This document shows positions 1-12,511 of a stretch of DNA of 64,000 bases, one piece after another. Origin of the DNA: Obelidium mucronatum (Eukaryota; Chytridiomycota; Chytridiomycetes; Chytridiales; Chytriomycetaceae); the NCBI GenBank assembly GCA_025765595.1, contig JAIVFH010000009.1:186001-250000 (forward strand), written 5' to 3'. Made by a program: the position numbers and the translations under genes. A model generated the notes under the pieces. It had not been told where the DNA came from. It worked only from the letters and a program-made list of their open reading frames with translations, and searched no databases. Within the stretch, counting starts at the first letter, position 1, and every line of letters begins with the position of its first letter.

Positions 1-712
1 TAGACTCTGTGATTATTTTGATGGGGTAAAGCTCCCGAGCGGTGAGATTTAAACTTATTCCAATGTTTTAACATACTGCAGGATTAGACTTCGCATTCGA
101 GCAAGATCCAAGCTAGGATCAGATTCAATGCAAATAAAAGAGCACGACGCGCTTTGGCATGAAATATCTCCATAGTTTGTAGCCTCGGCGTCAATGTCTA
201 ATCACGTCGTTTTATTGTTGATGCTTCAACATTGATGGATGGACACCCACACTTTGCACGGAACTGACAGCTGATATGAGAATTCAAGAGTGGCTCAATA
301 TTACAAATTTTTTCTGAAATAGGCTTTGAATTCAAGCTCCGTTTAAGAAGAAGGACAGTCGCGTAGGAGTTTTGCTTTGTAAGAGGCGTTTCAGTTCATC
401 TTCTCCAACTCAAATACAGCGATAACTCACATCAGGTGGCTGATTTTGTTTCGGGTGGAGCTGCTGCTGCAGCTGCTGCTGTTGTTCTCGGTGCAGTTTC
501 GGTGGATTGTTGAAAAAGGCAAACGAACGCTTCATTATTCTTGAATACTATTTTAGAGAAAAAGATTCAGTAAAAGGAGCCTGAAACTGATCTCGAGATA
601 ATTGATATTAATATTAGATTATTCTGCTCAATTTAATTGATGAAGCGTAGGGGAAGTTCGACTAGGGGGTACTTTTTAAAACCAGCCTCAACTCTAAACA
701 AATCGCAGTCAA
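1..712. other. 5' flank with no recognised gene
   Basis: AT-rich sequence with stops in all frames and no reading frame of useful length. A short CTG/CAG-rich patch lies near 461-490. It probably contains the promoter and 5' leader of the plus-strand gene starting at 713, and possibly the untranslated end of a gene outside the window. Nothing else is supported. Confidence 0.5.
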
Positions 713-1867
713 ATGGCAGCAACACCGGTGGAGAAAACTGCCTGTTGCAGTAAGTTCTTTTAAATTTGTTTTGCTTTTTGGACAATACGTTTCTCAGCAG
801 AATCCAGTTCTTGCCACAGCAGCCCTCATCCTCTTACTGCTTGGATCGAAAGTCGCTGCCTTATACTTACCATACACTACATTATCCGCCATCGCTGCAG
901 ATGATGCAAATTTTCTCGTATTCCCTCGCGGTCCTGCCGAAATTGCAATCAGTCAGCCAGTTGTGCCTACAGCTTCGAGTAAAACACAAACCGTGGCTAT
1001 AGTAACAATCATTTCGATTTCTTCCGTATCAGAACCTGGAATCAACACAATTTATCCAACTTCGGGTTTAAGTGATGGCAGCAAAGCGGCAACACAACCA
1101 TCGAACGCAACCTTCAACCAAACAATGAACGATATACTCACGGCAGTAGTCAGCACGCTAAATCCATGCGCTCTTCAATGTCTTGGTCTTCCCCCTTCCA
1201 CCAACATCACAGTTTCCCAGTGGACCCAAATATGCGACATTTTCAACAACACATTGTCTTCAAACTCAACATCAGATTCATACGCGAATTCAGTCAAAGC
1301 ATTGGGATTTAATTCATCGGCAGATGTTGGGAATGTGATTGCAGCGGGTGTGGGTTTACTGGAATCAACCAAAACGTTGGGGCCTGCCGCGGATCTTGCC
1401 GCAGCTCAGGCGAATGCGATTTGTGGAAGTGCATCGTCTTTGAATTGTGGATCATTAGTGACTTCTGGAGTTGAGTCTTCGCCACCTTTGTTTTTTATAT
1501 TCCTCCTTTTCTTCAAGCTTGGGAATAATCTGATGATTCATTTGCGCTGTTAGGTTCAAGCACTTCAAGCTGTTTGTTCCACAATGAGTCCTGAAGGTTT
1601 AAATGTCACTGCATCTTCCGTGGTTTCCTTACTGGTATCTATAATACAAATATATATAAAAAAACTCCCACGCAAACTGACCTTTTCCATCAGGGAGCCA
1701 TCGCTCCGTCTTTGATTCCTGTACTTCTTCCCAAACCGGTCGTTGTAGTTCCGGCTCCAGCAATCCCTACAGGGGTGGCCCCTGAACCAGCCTATTCCAA
1801 AGCAACTGGAAACACAAGCTGTTTCATAAGCGTGTTGGTGTTTCTCACCATAGCTCTTCTTCCATAA
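713..1867 (+). CDS. Secreted, probably GPI-anchored Ser/Thr-rich surface protein
   Basis: About 310 residues from four exons: 713-749, 820 to about 1469 (or 1457), 1554-1634 and 1694-1867. The splice 749/820 joins ATPVEKTACCT to a hydrophobic run (ALILLLLGSKVAAL), giving a signal peptide or anchor. The middle is rich in Ser, Thr, Ala and Asn-X-Ser/Thr sites. About six cysteines (NPCALQC, WTQIC, ANAIC, SLNC, QAVC) are spaced loosely like fungal CFEM-type extracellular modules, but I could not match the full eight-Cys pattern. The last exon ends with a small-residue site followed by a hydrophobic tail (SVLVFLTIALLP), as expected of a GPI-attachment signal. Likely a cell-wall or plasma-membrane surface protein. 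The family is not recognised. The third splice donor is ambiguous. Confidence 0.6.
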
Positions 1868-2188
1868 AATGCATCACGGTGGAAATAAAAAAAGAATTTA
1901 AATAATAATAACCTGTAGTTACAATTAAATGTAAGAGGAGTTAATTCGTTTTGTTTAAAAAAATATCTAGCCAATTGTTTAAAAAAAATAAAGTAACCGT
2001 GTAACAAAAAAGAAGAGGAAGATGTAGAAAAAGAAATGTGTCAAAATGAAAAAACACATCTCAATGTTTTGTCCTTTCTTGTGAACACCGAATTAAAGAA
2101 ACGCATTGTACGTTAAAAAAAAAGTAAAAAGGAAACAAGTAAGACTAACAGAACCAACAACAACGAGTATTCAGCGTATTCGGCAGCT
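1868..2188. other. Convergent intergenic spacer
   Basis: A/T-rich spacer between the plus-strand surface-protein gene and the convergent minus-strand GATA-factor gene. It is full of A and T runs and near-AATAAA hexamers on both strands, consistent with two 3' UTRs facing each other. No gene is visible. Confidence 0.5.
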
Positions 2189-4610
2189 TCATTCCACTCC
2201 AACCCCTGAGCTACCAGGACTGTACTTGGCGCGCTGTTGTAATACTTCATACCCACCACCATCACTTGAATGCTGGTCTCCTTCACCCTCCCCGCTACCG
2301 ACTGTCAAGGCGCCACTTGCGGCAGACAATTGAGAAGGTGTGCTAAATGTATTCACAATGTCCCACGGTTTTCGTTTATACCGCAATCCACAAGCATTAC
2401 AGAGTGTTTTCAATCCATGGGGACCCTTTCTCCATTCCCTGCTTGCTGTGGTGCCACATTTTTTGCAGTGCCCTGGTTTGAGAGGCCTCGATTTAGACAC
2501 AGAAAATTCCTCTTCTTGGAGGGTCTGCAGCTGGTGAGGTTGCTGCTGCTGCTGACGGTGGGAAGGCGACAAGGACGACTCAGAAGACGGAGGAACAGAG
2601 GATGTCTTTTGTATGTGGAAATTGGGAGCTTTTGACGAGATCGATGCAGTCGCGGTTGTTGACGACATGGATGGGGCGGATTCTGTTGAAGGCGCAGTAC
2701 CAGTTGTGCTGATAGAAGATACGTAGTGGTTCGGATTTGTGGATGGAGATTGGGACGATGATAATCGAGATTCGTTGTATTGGTTGCTTTGATATTGCTG
2801 TTGCTGATAATTCGAAGGAGGCAGCTGTACTTGAACTCTTGGCGGCGCAGAAGTTGGTGCTGTGGACTGTTGTGTAATATGGTAGACTTTTGGAGTGCTA
2901 GCGGGAGTGGGAAAAATAAAGTGTGCCTGCTGTGGCTGCTGCAAGTGTTGTGGTGGTTGTTGGCTTTGTGGAAGTTTGTAATTGACTGAATAAGGATTAT
3001 TAGAGTATTGGGGCTTGGAATTAAATTGATGCAACGGTGAAGATTGAGTAGCGACACGCTGAACAGCGGCAAGGAGTGGAGACATTGGATCTTCTCCTCG
3101 ACTCTGATACAAGGGCGACGCCGACATACCACGGTACTTATGATCTTGCATTTGATGATATGGTGGCAAGATGGTTGAGATAGACGGGATTTTTAAACGC
3201 TCCTGTTGTGGTTGGCGTAGAGTAGGAGGAACTAGCTTTTCAGCCGAGAGTTCATCTGCCTCCCATGGTCTGAATGCACGTTTTCCAATAATGGGCGATT
3301 TCCCATGCTCGTTGCTCGCATCTGACATTGGAGGGGAAAGAGATGCCGACAAAGGAGCAACATCTACAAGGGATGCAGATTCTTCAGCGACACGGTCCGT
3401 AAGAGCATTTGAGATGGGAACCAGTATCTTGTCACTAGCACCCATGATTGTAGGGACTCTCGAAATGACGAATAGAACATCAGTAGATCGAATAAACAGA
3501 GAATGATACTCTGAATCATTAAGGGAAGAAGACGCGACTGTATGTTTAAAACTAAAGATCTTGAAAGTTTGTAGAAGAGACGTAGCAGAATTACTTGTGC
3601 TTTTAAGATTAAAGAGATTAATGGCATCTTGACTCAAGTGAGTCTTGAAGAATTCTAGATTATTAATTTCTGGAGTGGCAGTAGTAGTAGTAGCAGTAGT
3701 AGTAGTAGTAGAAGAAGTTGAAGAAGTTGTACCAGTTGTAGTGGTAGGATTAGATTGAAGCTGCCTCATGGCTGATAACTTAATTAAAGAAGAGGTGTAA
3801 AGAACGCGATCGCTGTTTGGATCAACGATAGTGAGGAACATGTTTGGAAGGGCTTGTTGAGATTCTTGATCGTGCTTTTTTCTGCATAATCGCCTGCAAC
3901 GCGGCAATATCTTGAGGAGAAATTGCGGGGTCCGATTGAAGCGTCTCGCCTGAGTATTAAAGCAGGAGCCAGTGGCGGTGTGGCAACGTGAAGTGAGCTT
4001 GGCGATCAGATCCAATTTGAGAAAAAGAGTGAAAATTTTCATGACTTACGATTGTGGACAAAGGCCAGAAGACAATCTCTCCCAACGATATTGAACCCAA
4101 TTTCGACATCGGTCCACTGCACCACGCTGGAGGGTCCGTCAAAGAACACTTCGTGTGGAATAAAAGGTCTGGTAGACGTTGGCTGGCACGAGCGGTCAAC
4201 AAGGGAAAAGCGACATCTGGTGACAAAACCCAATATACAAGTTAGAGAAAAAGGCAAAATACCGCAGAACCCCCACGGGCCCGTACCTGACAGAGCAGCC
4301 AGCGAGAGTTTCACTGCTGCCAGTCTTGGCAGTGTCGATGAACTGCGCCAGCTCTTTGACTACCGACAAGACATCGTTGGGATGGATGCAACGTAGCAAA
4401 GCATCCACTGCCGGCGGCATGATCACAGCCGCTGGCACAAAGAGAAAGCTAAGATTCGAATCTGCCGATACTAAGGCCCAGAAGCAAGGGACAACTGCAG
4501 TCCCCAGATCCGAAGAAGGAGGAGGATGCCGAACCAGTTCCTGCGGCAGACGTTCCGGAGCAGCTACCGACGTTGAGCATGTTGTGTATTGGGCTGCCGT
4601 CACTCGCCAT
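2189..4610 (-). CDS. White-collar-2-like PAS/GATA transcription factor (apparent frameshift)
   Basis: Four exons, read leftwards: 4610-4568, 4494-4287, 4216-4050 and 3949-2189, with introns of 70-100 nt. The first exons encode a PAS domain ([18 protein letters not shown], then [17 protein letters not shown]). The long last exon is Gln/Ser/Thr-rich and carries a GATA zinc finger near 2370-2470, with CKKC, an 18-residue loop and [10 protein letters not shown]. That loop form is typical of fungal WC-2, the partner of the blue-light receptor WC-1. A single PAS plus GATA and no LOV photoreceptor motif also fits WC-2. Splicing delivers the frame reading [18 protein letters not shown]; continuing into the [17 protein letters not shown] frame requires dropping one A from a six-A run at 3876-3881. 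As printed the product ends soon after that run. Role: nuclear DNA-binding regulator of light-responsive genes. Confidence 0.75.
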
Positions 4611-4836
4611 GGTATGGTATATGGTGTGGTGTGGTGCTTGGAAGCGATATTGGTTGTGTGATGATCTTGTGGTTGAACGGGATCGAACAAAAAAGTGACG
4701 TGCTGAAGAAAAAAAAATCTTGTCGGAAACTGGAGCGCGGCAAAAAATTGCAAATGCACGCAGACATTTTTTTCATATCACAGCACAAGTTTAAGTGTCA
4801 AGTTTCCATGTATTTAGGGGAAAATGATTTCATAAT

Positions 4837-5963
4837 TCAGTAGTCCACTCTGTCAGAGAAAGTCTTGCCGGCTGGAACAACAACCGGTTTTCCAGCCTCC
4901 TTCCATGCCCCAATTCCGCCCTACAAGCGAGCTCACATTCTTGTATCCCATACGTTGAAGAATTTCTGCCGCGACAAGAGAGCGAACACCTCCGGCACAG
5001 TACAAAACGATGTCATCGTGGGTATCAGGAACGTAAGTTTCCTAAAAAAAACGCCATTGTCAGAGCCATTATGTTTGTGTAATCCGTTGCAGAAAAATTC
5101 AATCAAGTCCCGTCCAGCTTCAATTGTTTCAGATCCGTTTCATGATAATTTGTGTGCAGATCAAAAATTCCTGTTTCATTTTCGACAACAGCCGAGATCG
5201 GACAGAGAAGCTGCGGCAAAGAAGAACAGGAAGAGGAAGAAGAAAAGGGCAAAGTGGAAGAAAAAAACAAAACAGACACGCAAGATGGTTGCAACGAAAC
5301 AACAACAGATGCAGGACTTTGATTAAGACACTTACAATGTCTCGTTCAAGGTTTCCACGACCAGTGTAGAATGCGTGTGGAATACGACCTTGATTCCATT
5401 CATTCGTCTCCCTAAAACGGATGAAATATTCCTTGTTAGGACGTGTCATTCAGCACAACTGCCCTCTCCATCCCTTCTCCCGTCGGTTCCGTCTATTTTT
5501 AAAAAGTGCGACTAACCGAACGTCAAACAAGTGGAAGGTGCTCTTTGGGCCATCAGCCAATGCAGCACTCAGGTCCTGAACAGACACTTCCTTAATAGAT
5601 CCTCTTAACTTTCCAATATGTGCCTGAAACAATCCATTTGAAGGAGCCTTATATGTATTAGTCCAGAGTGCATGAAAGGAAGTTTCCAAATAGTTCAAAT
5701 GGAGATATAGAAAGCGCACGACAGCACAGAGTTAAATCCAACGAAGAGATATAATCCAAAAAGATGAAGATGGTTGATGATTGATGGTTGATGATTGATG
5801 ATGGGGCCAGATAGTTTAATGATACCGTCGTTAGTTATTTGCTCAAACCATCGAAACACCTCTCCGCCGCAGTCCAAACAGACATACTCCTTTTCTCATT
5901 GCTTACCGAAGCAGAAAAGAGTCTAACTGAGGCGGTGCTCAAACGAGAGGCAGATCGAAACAT
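4837..5963 (-). CDS. Mitochondrial rhodanese-domain sulfurtransferase (apparent frameshift)
   Basis: Single rhodanese domain in four exons: 5963-5907, 5633-5517, 5411-5336 and 5041-4837. Exon 1 encodes MFRSASRLSTASVRLFSAS, an Arg/Ser-rich mitochondrial targeting peptide. The domain follows: HLFDVRETNEWNQGRIPHA, then the active-site loop LYCAGGVRSLVAA, whose Cys carries the persulfide, then MGYKNVSSLVGG. The expected GIGAWKEAGKPV ending is only reached if one G is removed from a three-G run at 4919-4921; as printed the frame runs to a stop at about 4853. The first intron (about 270 nt) is long for this window and contains TTGATGAT-type repeats near 5765-5805, so a small exon may be missed. Family activity: transfer of sulfane sulfur from thiosulfate or a persulfide donor in the mitochondrial matrix. 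Confidence 0.75.
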
Positions 5964-6030
5964 TATTTTGCACTTTTTTGTATATATTTATTGAAAAACT
6001 AGAAAAATAACACAAAATAGCAAATATATG

Positions 6031-7906
6031 TTACTGCTCCACTGTTAGAATGTGCTTCTTGCGTTCGGCAACGAATGGCACAGATCCAGGGTTTGCTGTG
6101 TTTGCGCACCTTTTCCTCCTTTTTCTTGCGACTGTCGATCATGACATGTTTCTTTTGGGTCGTTGATACAATCGAACGCGGCAAGTGTCGTTGTCTGCGA
6201 ATTTTTTGTGTAGGGTAGATGTGTGAGTGTTGAGCGGCAACAGAACGCTACTTTTGCAAAAACATACTTGTCAATACGCTTGATCTCAGGCATGTGCTTG
6301 TATCTCTCCTTCAAAGCCTTGTTGTATTCTAATGCATTCTGTTGTCTTGGCGCCAACTGTCATTTTGCTCAAGAGTCAGATGATGAACATAAAAAACACA
6401 ACCCAGGAGACTCAACTGTTCCCATCTTTTCGGATGCATCTGCCTTCCACAGCCGCAAGTTTCCGTCATCACTTCCACTAATCACGTATTTATCATCCAT
6501 AGTGTAAGACACGCAGAACAACCGCTGCATTCGCTTCGTGTGGTATGCATCTCGCGAGTGTCCCTCGCGAGCATTAAAGATTCGGAGAGTCTTGTCATAC
6601 GATCCCGAAACGATTTGTTGTCCTGTTGGTGAGTAGTCGACGTCGAGACTTGCAAATTTTGTGTTAAAATTACGACTCAAGGCCAAAATAAAAAATAAAA
6701 AAAAAATAATAGAACTCACACTGCTGATACGTGATCCTTCAGAACGTTGATTGCTTTGTTCAACTTGCGCATGTCAAATGTGTACAGGTTATGGTCTTCG
6801 TTGGCCTGCATAGCAAAAAGATCAATTTCAAAAAAAAAAATAATAAAGAAACTAAAACCAGAGAGATATTTTCTACATACACATGTAAAGTTATACGCTT
6901 CCATTGGGTTCCAAGCCAATGCATTCGTCTTAAGAGCCATAATAGCCTTTGAAATCGGGACATTGGTTCTCAAATCATACAGCGTAACGGTACGATCCGT
7001 TCCCGAGCTCGCCAATATGTTCGTCTCGGTTTGATTGAACTTCACTGTCAGAATAGTTTCAGCGCCCCAAGACATGCTCTGAGTGGGTTCACTAGATGTG
7101 TGGTCCCAGATGTCAATTTGAGTACCACTGGTTGCAAATAAAGGGTTGCTGCGGTGATGCGAGACACCTGTAAAACTGTGTTGGAACAGATAGGTCTGCG
7201 TTGGTTCACTGCTGACTCCGTCCCAGATTTTCACGACCTTGTCTTCACCAACTGAGACAAAAGAGTTGCTGAAGGGAACAAAACAAAGACCTCTGACAAA
7301 AGACTTGTGTGCAATAGAGCTCCAGAGTGTCTTCTTGTTTTGCAGAGACCATAATCGGATCTCTGTAAAACGGTTTGCGTGTGATGGAATGATGGAATAA
7401 CCGTAAGCAACGAATGCTTATCAACAGAACTAAAAGATGAATAATTCTTTTACCTCCATCAGCAGATCCAGAAATAAACTTTGTCAAGGATGTTGGATGT
7501 TTCGCCATACAATAGACACCGTCCCGATGCCCATTCATTGCTCCCACAAACGGTTTCGCAAACAATCTGTCCATTTTTACAGCATTCAAAGCTCTCGTGT
7601 ATTCCCGCGCTTTTTCAAATGGATGCAGCGATGGATCCAGATTTCTGTGAAGTTTCTGAATATCTCCCGATCGAGCTCGTACGTGGTCATCATCAGACCG
7701 AGAAATCGTTTTGATTTTCTATTGATGGTATTTTGGGTGTGTATGTGTATGTGCGTTGTCAGATACTGTTTCGAATGGGTGCCCTCAAAGAGACAGATTC
7801 AATCGGTGCATCTCCACCATCGCCCGTATCAAGCTCCATTGCAGCCGTTGAGCTGTCCATTTTCGCCGCTGTATAGCGGTCCCCTCAAAAGTTGATGTCT
7901 CACCAT
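6031..7906 (-). CDS. SOF1/DCAF13-like WD40 protein of the small-subunit processome (apparent frameshift at C terminus)
   Basis: WD40 protein in about seven exons. It begins KIKTISRSDDD..., then LDPSLHPFEKAREYTRALNA and the repeats GHRDGVYCMAKHP, EIRLWSLQNKKTLW, DIWDHTSSEPTQSMSWG, VTLYDLRTNVPISKA, SYDKTLRIFNAREG and SDDGNLRLWKADASEKMG. The Sof1 tail follows (APRQQNALEYNKALKERY, then RHLPRSIVSTTQKKH). DCAF13/Sof1 acts in nucleolar 18S rRNA processing. The only start that fits is an ATG at 7906-7904 lying directly on a GT donor, joined across 185 nt to an exon at 7718, so the first exon contributes just the Met. The conserved ending KPGSVPFVAERKKHI is out of frame by one base at a three-C run (6089-6091); as printed the frame runs on to about 5999. 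Confidence 0.8.
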
Positions 7907-8008
7907 TTCTGTTAGGCTTTTAAATTTAGAAATGTTGAAAAAAAAACAAAAAACAAAAAAAGCACTGATCAATTAAAAGTACATCCATTATTTATTCAGA
8001 AACCAATT

Positions 8009-9455
8009 TTAAATTGAATATTGCCTCAAATTTGGGAAATCACTTCGGCGAAAAGGTGTCGTCCATTGTACATCAACACCAGATAGAAACAGAAACTGAA
8101 GATTGCGAAGATTCCGAATTTCACTGGAAAAGTCTCCTTGGAGGTTGTTGCTTCCGAGATCAAGAAACTCCAGGCGCTGAAGACTCCACAATCCGCGAGG
8201 GACAGCTCCGTGAAGTGAGTTTTTGCCAAGGTTCAAGATACGAAGATTTGAGAGGTTGGACACATCATCAGGGATTCCTCCAAGAAAGTTATTGTTGTGA
8301 AGGTAAAGGATTTGGAGTTCTTTGAGAGTCCCGATTTCATTTGGGATGGCTCCAGTCAAGTTGTTTCTGTATAGATCTAACTCTCTAAATGGTAAGGAAT
8401 GTCATGAGTGTACGATTAACAGACAAAATCTCTTCCACAAACCTTAAGTTGGTCAAGAGACCAATTTCAGGTGGGATTGTGCCGGAAAGTGAGTTTCCGG
8501 ATAGATTTAAGACGAGCAGATTACTCAATGAACACAATTCCACTGGAATAGACCCTTCAAGTCGGCCATACCCATCCTATACGTTGGTTGGATAAATATT
8601 GAGTTAGATTCAATGCAGAGAGACGACATATTTCCTCTGAATTACCATGACAATTTGCTGAAGTGCGGATAGTCTTCCCACAGCTTTTGGTATACCTCCT
8701 GCAATTGACGAAAGTGGAACACCCGTCCCTCCATCTTCCGGCCACTTAATCTCCAAACAAAGCTTCCGTCTCATTTCAGCAAACACTTCTTGAAAAGAAC
8801 TAGGCCACACAATCCAAAGCCTCAAATATTCCTTCTCAATAACGCGTCCCACACTATCCTGCGGTTTCCCATTCGAAATAAGCTCTGGCGCACAGAATTG
8901 ACTTAAACAAAGCCGTGCAAAGTGAGTCGTACTTAAGCATTCGCATATTGATTTACTCAGCCGTTTGTATTTCAGAACATTGGCGGGATGAATCCAAGCA
9001 AACATTTTTGTGACAATCTCAAGGGGAATATGGCTCATTCGTGTATAGAATTTACGCGTTGGATTTTGAAGCTGAAGGACTTGGAGACTAGTTTGTCGCT
9101 GGATGTGATAAAACTGGTGGATTGAGGTCTGGAGAGGTTCGAGGCTGATTCTCAGTTCCTCCCGCAGCTCTTCCCTTTTGATGTAGTCTTGTTGGATTTG
9201 GGCGGACAGAGATGTTTGAGTTTCAGTGAGTTGCTCGAGGCGCGTGTGGACCGAGAGGAGGAGTTTGTAGATGGCATCGAGGGTGCCGCGTTGATGTTGT
9301 GGTGCCACTTGACAGACCTCTTCAGAATGTTCCGAAGCCAGCTGCATCAGTTGGATGCCATTAGAGACATTTGAAATTGACACTTGCTCTGCCGACGAGG
9401 CAATGCTGGCAGGATGCAATAGTTGCTCTGGACAGTGCTTTTTTGCAGGATTCAT
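8009..9455 (-). CDS. F-box-like/plant-type leucine-rich-repeat protein, copy 1
   Basis: Three exons, about 9455-8647, 8577-8445 and 8390-8009. The N-terminal third is helical or coiled (HTRLEQLTETQTSLSAQIQ). It is followed by an F-box-like segment (RMSHIPLEIVTKMFAWI, then YKRLSKSICECL) and a motif shared with the other two copies here (LRLWIVWPSSFQEVFAEMR). The C-terminal part has about six LRRs of the 24-residue L-x2-L-x-L-x2-N-x-L-x-G-x-I-P type (LNLSGNSLSGTIPPEIGLL, LYRNNLTGAIPNEIGTL). Such a protein could be an SCF substrate adaptor or a scaffold; no target can be inferred. It is divergent from the GH26-like gene, with starts 136 bp apart. Confidence 0.7.
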
Positions 9456-9591
9456 TTTGTATTCAAGTAATTAATTGTTCGATAATCATAACCACAGAAT
9501 ATCAGAAATTCTCTGAAATTCTTTGTCCATTTCAATCCACATTTGGAGTTCATCCCATTTTTCTTTTGTGGCGGGAAGAACACTTGGCGAA

Positions 9592-11221
9592 ATGGGAGTC
9601 AACACACGAAACCACCTCTGCTTTGCACTCTTTTGGGCTAAAGTTGTCCTGGCACTGTTTTTATCTCTTGGGTATTTGTTATTTATGGTGTTATTAATGT
9701 ATAGCTAACCATGGTTTTGTGTTGGAAAGGGGTCTCTTGTATCTGGTTTACCTTGCCGCAAACCTGCACTCGAACGCAATCAACCCGAATTCAAGCAATA
9801 TTAATCGAATCGTTTTTATCGATCCAAAGACGGGACTGCCTGTTGCTGCCTGCGCTCACGATCCCACACGAGGACTGGCCAGACTTGAAGCAGATACCCA
9901 AAACAAGATCATGACCGGCTATTTGATTAATTGGGAAAATGATCAACCATCCAAAATGATCGAGCGATTGAAAGGATACAAGCCGCCCGTTTTGTAAGTC
10001 CCGCTATGATAAATTGACGATGTGCTGATCAACGTTTAGCAATTTTGTCATGAGGTTGCATACTCCTAGCGCTATTGGTAATCTTTACAAGGACCTTGCT
10101 TTCGATAACGAAACCCTCGATTCGATTGCAAGTGAATGCGGGAGGACAGGCACTATGCTCGAATTGACTTTGTTACCGGAACTACAACAAGCGCTGGATC
10201 AACAAATTCAAGAAGTGTATGATAGTGTTGCTACTGCGCTTTCAGATATCAACAGAAAGTACGGAGTGCCTGTCTTTTTGCGTTATGCGCCGGAAATGAA
10301 TGGTATTAGGCTTAATATCTACATTGGTTATCAACTAATTCTATATTTGTAACCTTAACAGGAAATTGGAAACCATATGGAATGCAACCTCTCCGCTTTA
10401 TTAAATCCTTCAGAGCCATGGCTGTTGCCATCCGTTCTCGTACAAATATGACAGGTACAGTGCTTACTTTGAACAAAGGAAGACAAATTAATCGGCTTTT
10501 ATGGATTAAATCAGCAATGGTATGGGCGCCAGTTGTTGGGTTAGCATATCCCAATTTTGGATTTGACTTTATTCCACCTCCTCAACCGGGCGGTTCCGAC
10601 TTTCTTGCGTTGGATACCGACCATAATGGTGTCATTAATGATCTTGATGACCCATATACTCCTTTTTACCCTGGAGATGAATATGTTGACTGGGTCGGAC
10701 TCACATTGTTGTATTATCCACTGCCGGGATGCCACAACTGCGCCGTGCCAGAAACATTCTTCCGCGACTACCTCACAGGCTCTGGACCGATCGCCAAGCA
10801 AGTTGCTTCAAATGTCACTCCGGCTTTCACACTCGTCCATGACTTTTACAACATGTTTTCTGGTGACCAGTTTCACAAAAAGCCATTGATGCTTCCAGAA
10901 ACTGGCGCTCCTTTCTTACCAGCATGGGCGAACTATTCAAATTCAGTGAATGAAAATACCATAAAGATGTCGTGGTGGAATCAAGTTCTTTCCACTGATA
11001 CGTTGAAGAATTTCCCAAAATTGAAGATGGTGTTCAACCGTGAGGAAGAGCTACTCTCAGACCCGTTGCAAGAAGGGAATTTCGTTGTGGTGGACTGGAA
11101 AGTAACCAATACGACGAGTCAGTTGGAAATGTGGCTTCCAATTATTAATGGTTTTAAGACAAATATGCTCGAGTCGTCGCAGCTCAAGTACTCATGCGAT
11201 GGGTCCATCAGAGTTGTGTAA
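9592..11221 (+). CDS. Membrane-anchored GH26-like glycoside hydrolase
   Basis: Exons include 9592-9671, 9730-9994, and further exons ending at 11221. The N terminus is cytosolic, then a hydrophobic anchor (VVLALFLSLGGLLYLVYLA) precedes the lumenal or extracellular catalytic part. GH26 hallmarks are visible: FLRYAPEMNGNWKPYG, whose Glu matches the acid/base Glu of the family motif R-x3-E-M-N-G; MVWAPVVGLAYP; and LMLPETGAPF, whose Glu is a candidate nucleophile. An Asp-rich loop (DTDHNGVINDLDD) resembles an EF-hand/dockerin calcium loop. Family members cleave beta-mannan or related beta-glucans; the substrate here is unknown. It lies head-to-head with an F-box/LRR gene. Confidence 0.65.
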
Positions 11222-11345
11222 AATTAAAAAGAACGTTGGTGAAAGAGCCTTTTTATGCCACCTTCGAAAAACACAAATTGGGTGGCGTTCAAACTTCAAA
11301 ATTTTCCTCAATTTCACCAACGGAAAGAAAAGAAGAAACTAAAAA

Positions 11346-12511
11346 ATGAACTACGTTGCCGCCTACGTCGAGCCAGCTTACGCTCAATTCGTGAGAGCCC
11401 CTCTCGGCCAAGTTCATGATCATATCATCAACCTGATTGTACGTGGTCAACGAGACGCTATTGGCGTCTTCATCAGTCTCCCACTCGGCTGGCGAAGATT
11501 CGTGCTTGATGTTTATCCATACGCTGATGTGTCTTTCTTGTCGATTGTTGTCTTTGCCCTCATCGGGTCTCGGTAAGCTTCCCGTCGTGTTTTGTTATGT
11601 GAGTTTGACACTCAATTTGCTCTTGAAACATGCAGCTTTGTCGATGTTCCGAAACCCATTCCATGGTCCACTGTTGGATTCGCAATGTTTGTTTTAGCTT
11701 TGGTCGGGGCAGTGATGGTGTTCCAGCTGTCTCTTATGATCATGGCTCAGAGCGCGACTCACAGTGCTGCCATTGTGGCCCAAGGCTTTGATATCTCTGA
11801 AGTCGAATCTGTTTCGCCATTTGTTGCGATTATGCCTATGGATGTTGTCTTTGGATGGACCCAACGGAACGTCACTGAACTACTTACTTCCTTGAAGCCC
11901 GTAGAGCCTACAGAGACCTTACCAATCGAATTTATAATTGACGGTATTAAGGCTTACCAGGCTTACTTGTGGGCGGATACTTTTGCCGCAATTCCATTGT
12001 ATGTTTGGATTCACCACAAGATTCTTGGGTTCCTGTACACTGACGACGATACTGCCTTTTTCGCAACACGAGCTCCCTTTCTTTTGGTAAGAATCGTGGC
12101 GTGGTCATATGTTTTTTTCGTCCCTTCGCATTCTTGTTTATCTGAATCTATTTGCAGGGATCTCTCGACTTCTTTGAGAACATTGGTCATTTGATTTCAA
12201 CCTACACATTGGCTCCATTCTCAGAACTGTATCTGCAAAAGTTGGAGAGTGCCAACCACGGAAAGTTTTTGTTGTTTATGGCCATCATTGGATTGGAAGT
12301 CAGTGGCGCGCTAAAGCACATTGGAGTCACCGTCTCCGAAGAACTCTCGGTAAAATTAAAAATTACATTCTATGGCATTGATGAAATGGCGATACTAATA
12401 TATGCCTCTTTTTCGTTGAAGACATCTGGATTGGCATCCACTGTTTCTGATTCTCAAAAGAAGGGAGAAGACAAGAGAAAAGCGCGGTTGGAAAAGAAAA
12501 AGAAGAATTGA
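11346..12511 (+). CDS. Multipass membrane protein of unknown function
   Basis: Four exons starting at ATG 11346, with introns near 11574-11635, 12087-12157 and 12348-12420. About 300 residues. At least two clear membrane segments are visible (VSFLSIVVFALIG and FAMFVLALVGAVMVFQL) plus weaker ones (FAAIPLYVWIHHKILGFL, FLLFMAIIGLEV). The C terminus is strongly basic (KRKARLEKKKKN), consistent with a cytosolic tail. I do not recognise a family. Its start is only 124 bp after the upstream glycosidase on the same strand. Confidence 0.6.

Noticed and set aside
6089..6091. Programmed +1 frameshift signal at CCC-TGG in SOF1
   Set aside because: No shared slippery motif or in-frame stop links the six frame-defect sites, so a common recoding signal is not supported; consensus error remains likelier.
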